Of a stretch of 64,000 nucleotides of DNA, positions 59,000 to 64,000 are shown one piece after another. The stretch covers positions 1-64,000 of the forward strand of contig NW_027437467.1 in NCBI RefSeq assembly GCF_964204645.1, given 5' to 3'. Within the stretch, counting starts at the first letter, position 1; every line of letters begins with the position of its first letter. This DNA comes from Tubulanus polymorphus. Its lineage: Eukaryota > Nemertea > Palaeonemertea > Tubulaniformes > Tubulanidae. The translations under genes were made by a program, and so were the position numbers. The notes under the pieces were generated by a model. The model did not search any database. It was not told where the DNA came from and saw only the letters and a list, made by a program, of their open reading frames with translations.

Positions 59000-60780
59000 T
59001 ACGCATCGACATTGTCCATTGTCGTTTTACCGATAGGGAGAATATTCGACACGAAAACGTCTTTTCTCGCGCTGAACGACGTTTTCGCGTCGAAAAGTGG
59101 TTTTCCTGACGATTTGAGCGCTTTTACGCATCGGCATTGTCGTTTTTCCGATAGGGGAATATCGAAAAGAAAACGTCTTTTCTCGCGCAGAGCGACGTTT
59201 TCGCGTCGAAAAGTGCTTTTCCTGACGATTTGAGCGCTTTTACGCATCGGCATTGTCGTTTTTCCGATAGGGGGAATATTCGAAAGAAAACGTCTTTTCT
59301 CGCGCAGAGCGACGTTTCGCGTCGAAAAGTGCTTTTCCTGACGATTTGAGCCGCTTTTACGCATCGACATTGTCGTTTTTCCGATAGGGAGAATATTTGA
59401 TAAGAAAACGTCTTTTCTCGCGCTGAACTACGTTTTCGCGTCGAAAAGTGCTTTTCCTGACGATTTGAGCGCTTTTACGCATCGACATTGTCGTTTTACC
59501 GATAGGGAGAATATTCGACACGAAAACGTCTTTTCTCGCGCTGAACGACGTTTTCGCGTCCAATAGTGCTTTTCCTGACGATTTGAGCGCTTTACGCATC
59601 GACATTGTCGTTTTACCGATAGTGAGAATATTCGATACGAAAACGACTTTTCTCGCGCTGAACGACGTTTTCGGGTCGAAAAGTGCTTTTCCTGACGATT
59701 TGAGCGCTTTTACGCATCGGCATTGTCGTTTTTCCGATAGGGGGAATATTCGATACGACTTTTCTCGCGCTGAACGACGTTTTCGGGTCGAAAAGTGCTT
59801 TTCCTGACGATTTGAGCGCTTTTACGCATCGACATTGTCGTTTTACCGATAGGGAGAATATTCGATACGAAACGTCTTTTCTCGCGCTGAACGACGTTTT
59901 CGCGTCGAAAAGTGCTTTTCCTGACGATTTGAGCGCTTTTACGCATCGACATTGTCGTTTTTCCGATAGGGGAATATTCGAAAAGAAAACGTCTTTTCTC
60001 GCGCTGAGCGACGTTTCGCGTCGAAAAGTGCTTTTCCTGACGATTTGAGCGCTTTTACGCATCGACATTGTCGTTTTTCCGATAGGGGGAATATTCGACA
60101 CGAAAACGTCTTTTCTCGCGCTGAGCGACGTTTTCGCGTCGAAAAGTGCTTTTCCTGACGATTTGAGCGCTTTTACGCATCGACATTGTCGTTTTACCGA
60201 TAGGGAGAATATTCGACACGAAAACGTCTTTTCTCGCGCCGAACGACGTTTTCGCGTCGAAAAGTGCTTTTCCTGACGATTTGAGCGCTTTAACGCATCG
60301 GCATTGTCGTTTTTCCGATAGGGAGAATATTCGACACGAAAACGTCTTTCTCGCGCTGAACGACGTTTTCGCGTCGAAAAGTGCTTTTCCTGACGATTTG
60401 AGCGCTTTTACGCATCGACATTGTCGTTTTACCGATAGGGAGAATATTCGACACGAAAACGTCTTTTCTCGCGCTGAACGACGTTTTCGCGTCGAAAAGT
60501 GCTTTTCCTGACGATTTGAGCGCTTTTACGCATCGGCATTGTCGTTTTACCGATAGGGAGAATATTCGACACGAAAACGTCTTTTCTCGCGCTGAACGAC
60601 GTTTTCGCGTCGAAAAGTGCTTTTCCTGACGATTTGAGCGCTTTTACGCATCGGCATTGTCGTTTTACCGATAGGGAGAATATTCGACACGAAAACGTCT
60701 TTTCTCGCGCTGAACGACGTTTTCGCGTCGAAAAGTGCTTTTCTGACGATTTGAGCGCTTTTACGCATCGACATTGTCGT
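59000..60780. repeat. Satellite segment dense in small indels
   Basis: Resembles the 51.8-58.5 kb modules but carries about eleven small gains or losses in under 1.8 kb. Examples are a 7-bp CCATTGT duplication near 59018, single losses near 59283, 59316, 59591, 59872, 59970, 60013, 60347 and 60742, and one gain near 59351. Most are in short runs of one base. Either real drift or residual sequencing error would explain this. Confidence 0.7.
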
Positions 60781-63640
60781 TTTACCGATAGGGAGAATAT
60801 TCGACACGAAAACGTCTTTTCTCGCGCTGAACGACGTTTTCGCGTCGAAAAGTGCTTTTCCTGACGATTTGAGCGCTTTTACGCATCGGCATTGTCGTTT
60901 TTCCGATAGGGGGAATATTCGATACGAAAACGTCTTTTCTCGCGCTGAACGACGTTTTCGCGTCGAAAAGTGCTTTTCCTGGCGATTTGAGCGCTTTTAC
61001 GCATCGACATTGTCGTTTTACCGATAGGGAGAATATTCGACACGAAAACGTCTTTTCTCGCGCCGAACGACGTTTTCGCGTCGAAAAGTGCTTTTCCTGA
61101 CGATTTGAGCGCTTTTACGCATCGACATTGTCGTTTTACCGATAGGGAGAATATTCGACACGAAAACGTCTTTTCTCGCGCCGAACGACGTTTTCGCGTC
61201 GAAAAGTGCTTTTCCTGACGATTTGAGCGCTTTTACGCATCGGCATTGTCGTTTTTCCGATAGGGGGAATATTCGATACGAAAACGTCTTTTCTCGCGTC
61301 GAAAAGTGCTTTTCCTGACGATTTGAGCGCTTTTACGCATCGGCATTGTCGTTTTTCCGATAGGGGGAATATTCGATACGAAAACGTCTTTTCTCGCGCC
61401 GAACGACGTTTTCGCGTCGAAAAGTGCTTTTCCTGACGATTTGAGCGCTTTTACGCATCGACATTGTCGTTTTACCGATAGGGAGAATATTCGACACGAA
61501 AACGTCTTTTCTCGCGCTGAGCGACGTTTTCGCGTCAAAAAGTGCTTTTCCTGACGATTTGAGCGCTTTTACGCATCGGCATTGTCGTTTTTCCGATAGG
61601 GGGAATATCCGAAAAGAAAACGTCTTTTCTCGCGCTGAGCGACGTTTTCGCGTCGAAAATTGCTTTTCCTGACGATTTGAGCGCTTTTACGCATCGACAT
61701 TGTCGTTTTTCCGATAGGGGGAATATTCGATAAGAAAACGTCTTTTCTCGCGCTGAACTACGTTTTCGCGTCGAAAAGTGCTTTTCCTGACGATTTGAGC
61801 GCTTTTACGCATCGACATTGTCGTTTTACCGATAGGGAGAATATTCGACACGAAAACGTCTTTTCTCGCGCTAAACGACGTTTTCGCGTCGAAAAGTGCT
61901 TTTCCTGACGATTTGAGCGCTTTTACGCATCGACATTGTCGTTTTACCGATAGGGAGAATATTCGACACGAAAACGTCTTTTCTCGCGCTTAGCGACGTT
62001 TTCGCGTCGAAAAGTGCTTTTCCTGACGATTTGAGCGCTTTTACGCATCGGCATTGTCGTTTTTCCGATAGGGGGAATATTCGAAAAGAAAACGTCTTTT
62101 CTCGCGCAGAGCGACGTTTTCGCGTCGAAAAGTGCTTTTCCTGACGATTTGAGCGCTTTTACGCATCGGCATTGTCGTTTTTCCGATAGGGGGAATATTC
62201 GATACGAAAACGTCTTTTCTCGCGCCGAACGACGTTTTCGCGTCGAAAAGTGCTTTTCCTGACGATTTGAGCGCTTTAACGCATCGACATTGTCGTTTTA
62301 CCGATAGGGAGAATATTCGACACGAAAACGTCTTTTCTCGCGCTGAGCGACGTTTTCGCGTCAAAAAGTGCTTTTCCTGACGATTTGAGCGCTTTTACGC
62401 ATCGGCATTGTCGTTTTTCCGATAGGGGGAATATCCGAAAAGAAAACGTCTTTTCTCGCGCTGAGCGACGTTTTCGCGTCGAAAAGTGCTTTTCCTGACG
62501 ATTTGAGCGCTTTTACGCATCGACATTGTCGTTTTACCGATAGTGAGAATATTCGATACGAAAACGTCTTTTCTCGCGCTGAACGACGTTTTCGCGTCGA
62601 AAAGTGCTTTTCCTGACGATTTGAGTGCTTTTACGCATCGACATTGTCGTTTTTCCGATAGGGGGAATATTGGATAAGAAAACGTCTTTTCTCGCGCTGA
62701 ACTACGTTTTCGCGTCGAAAAGTGCTTTTCCTGACGATTTGAGCGCTTTTACGCATCGACATTGTCGTTTTACCGATAGGGAGAATATTCGACACGAATA
62801 CGTCTTTTCTCGCGCTAAACGACGTTTTCGCGTCGAAAAGTGCTTTTCCTGACGATTTGAGCGCTTTTACGCATCGACATTGTCGTTTTACCGATAGGGA
62901 GAATATTCGACACGAAAACGTCTTTTCTCGCGCTGAGCGACGTTTTCGCGTCGAAAAGTGCTTTTCCTGACGATTTGAGCGCTTTTACGCATCGGCATTG
63001 TCGTTTTTCCGATAGGGGGAATATTCGAAAAGAAAACGTCTTTTCTCGCGCAGAGCGACGTTTTCGCGTCGAAAAGTGCTTTTCCTGACGATTTGAGCGC
63101 TTTTACGCATCGGCATTGTCGTTTTTCCGATAGGGGGAATATTCGATAAGAAAACGTCTTTTCTCGCGCTGAACGACGTTTTCGCGTCGAAAAGTGCTTT
63201 TCCTGACGATTTGAGCGCTTTTACGCATCGGCATTGTCGTTTTTCCGATAGGAAGAATATTCAATACGAAAACGTCTTTTCTGGCGCCGAACGACGTTTT
63301 CGCGTCGAAAAGTGCTTTTCCTGACGATTTGAGCGCTTTTACGCATCGACATTGTCGTTTTACCGATAGGGAGAATATTCGACACGAAAACGTCTTTTCT
63401 CGCTCTGAACGACGTTTTCGCGTCGAAAAGTGCTTTTCCTGACGATTTGAGCGCTTTTACGCATCGGCATTGTCGTTTTTCCGATAGGGGGAATATTCGA
63501 AAAGAAAACGTCTTTTCTCGCGCAGAGCGACGTTTTCGCGTCGAAAAGTGCTTTTCCTGACGATTTGAGCGCTTTTACGCATCGACATTGTCGTTTTACC
63601 GATAGGGGGAATATTCGACGCGAAAACGTCTTTTCTCGCT
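60300..63640. repeat. Satellite segment paralogous to about 8.0-11.2 kb
   Basis: Distal copy of the left-block segment, at a shift of exactly 52361 bp for most of its length. It contains the 100-bp unit at 61214-61313 and the GGAAGAATATTCAATAC/TGGCGCC unit at about 63248-63290. One extra GACACG/CCGAACG monomer lies near 61.1 kb, as also at 12.8-12.95 kb. Confidence 0.7.
61214..61313. repeat. 100-bp satellite monomer, distal copy
   Basis: Same 18-bp loss and same neighbours as 8853-8952. Confidence 0.85.
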
Positions 63641-64000
63641 CTCAACGACGTTTTCGCGTCGAAAAGTGCTTTTCCTGACGATTTGAGCGCTTTTACGCAT
63701 CGGCATTGTCGTTTTTCCGATAGGGGGAATATTCGATACGAAAACGTCTTTTCTCGCGCTGAACGACGTTTTCGCGTCGAAAAGTGCTTTTCCCTGACGA
63801 TTTGAGCGCTTTTACGCATCGACATTGTCGTTTTTCCGATAGGGGGAATATTCGAAAAGAAAACGTCTTTTCTCGCGCAGAGCGACGTTTTCGCGTCGAA
63901 AAGTGCTTTTCCTGACGATTTGAGCGCTTTTACGCATCGGCATTGTCGTTTTTCCGATAGGGGGAATATTCGAAAAGAAAACGTCTTTTCTCGCGCAGGG
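63641..64000. repeat. Terminal satellite stretch, open at the window edge
   Basis: Three ordinary monomers, one with an extra C (TTTTCCCTGACG near 63790). The last unit is cut at the window end after GCGCAGGG. The array evidently continues. Confidence 0.9.

Larger units (their letters stand above)
24145..64000. repeat. 118-bp tandem satellite array, right block
   Basis: The same satellite in the same orientation and phase continues to the end of the window, about 338 units. It is built of nested higher-order repeats annotated separately below. It has no host gene, no RNA gene and no second mobile element. It runs off the right edge mid-unit. Confidence 0.98.

Noticed and set aside
1-64000. 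rRNA, tRNA or snRNA genes, telomere repeats, or a multi-gene defence or biosynthetic system
   Set aside because: Outside the retroelement every stretch read is the same satellite, and no such sequence was recognised.
1-64000. Assigning the array to the centromere or a B chromosome
   Set aside because: Satellite size and homogeneity are compatible, but nothing in the sequence distinguishes centromeric from other heterochromatin.

Overview
The window is a very large tandem satellite array with a single LTR retrotransposon inserted in it. It holds no recognisable host gene. About 58 kb (1-18123 and 24145-64000) is a head-to-tail 118-bp monomer, roughly 490 copies, all on the same strand. The monomer is about 46% GC. 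By my count of the first copy it carries 16 CpG in 118 bp, an observed/expected ratio near 2.6. The remaining 6016 bp (18124-24139) is a structurally complete BEL/Pao LTR retrotransposon. BEL/Pao elements are known from animals only. The primer-binding site matches the 3' end of an insect-type histidine tRNA as I recall it, and the CpG-rich DNA shows little deamination decay. An animal, most likely an insect, is therefore the best guess; a hymenopteran is possible but unproven.

Retrotransposon: it has two 242-bp LTRs that I read as identical base for base, flanked by a perfect 5-bp duplication (CGCCG). An 18-nt tRNA-His-type primer site lies 1 nt after the 5' LTR. One uninterrupted 1777-aa Gag-Pol frame (18392-23725) follows, with the order Gag, three zinc knuckles, aspartic protease, RT, RNase H, integrase, C-terminal domain. 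A short AT-rich 3' untranslated stretch and the 3' LTR complete it. There is no env. Removing the element and one target duplication restores an exact 118-bp monomer (88 + 30 bp), so it landed in a pre-existing array, and recently.

Satellite: monomers fall into a few linked-variant classes (positions 30, 43, 51, 53, 64-66, 87, 90, 92, 102 of the unit as numbered from base 1). These classes are arranged in nested higher-order repeats. The clearest tandem duplications are about 2953 bp (26039-28991 / 28992-31944), 1063 bp (36842-37904 / 37905-38967), 1534 bp (42.21-43.74 / 43.75-45.28 kb) and 3940 bp (45559-49498 / 49499 onward, with an out-of-register junction). Distant copies exist too: about 1.9-7.1 kb matches about 38.6-43.8 kb, and about 8.0-11.2 kb matches about 60.3-63.6 kb. 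Short or odd monomers (100, 103, 106 and 58 bp) serve as lineage markers.

Each monomer contains a large imperfect dyad (17-nt arms, 16 of 17 paired, 16-nt spacer). The many small open frames in the array come from the repeat being poor in stop codons and are not annotated as genes. Nothing points to a defence system or other multi-gene system. The interest lies in the satellite architecture, its recombination scars, and the fresh retroelement inside it. Duplication boundaries were read by eye and are approximate unless stated as exact.
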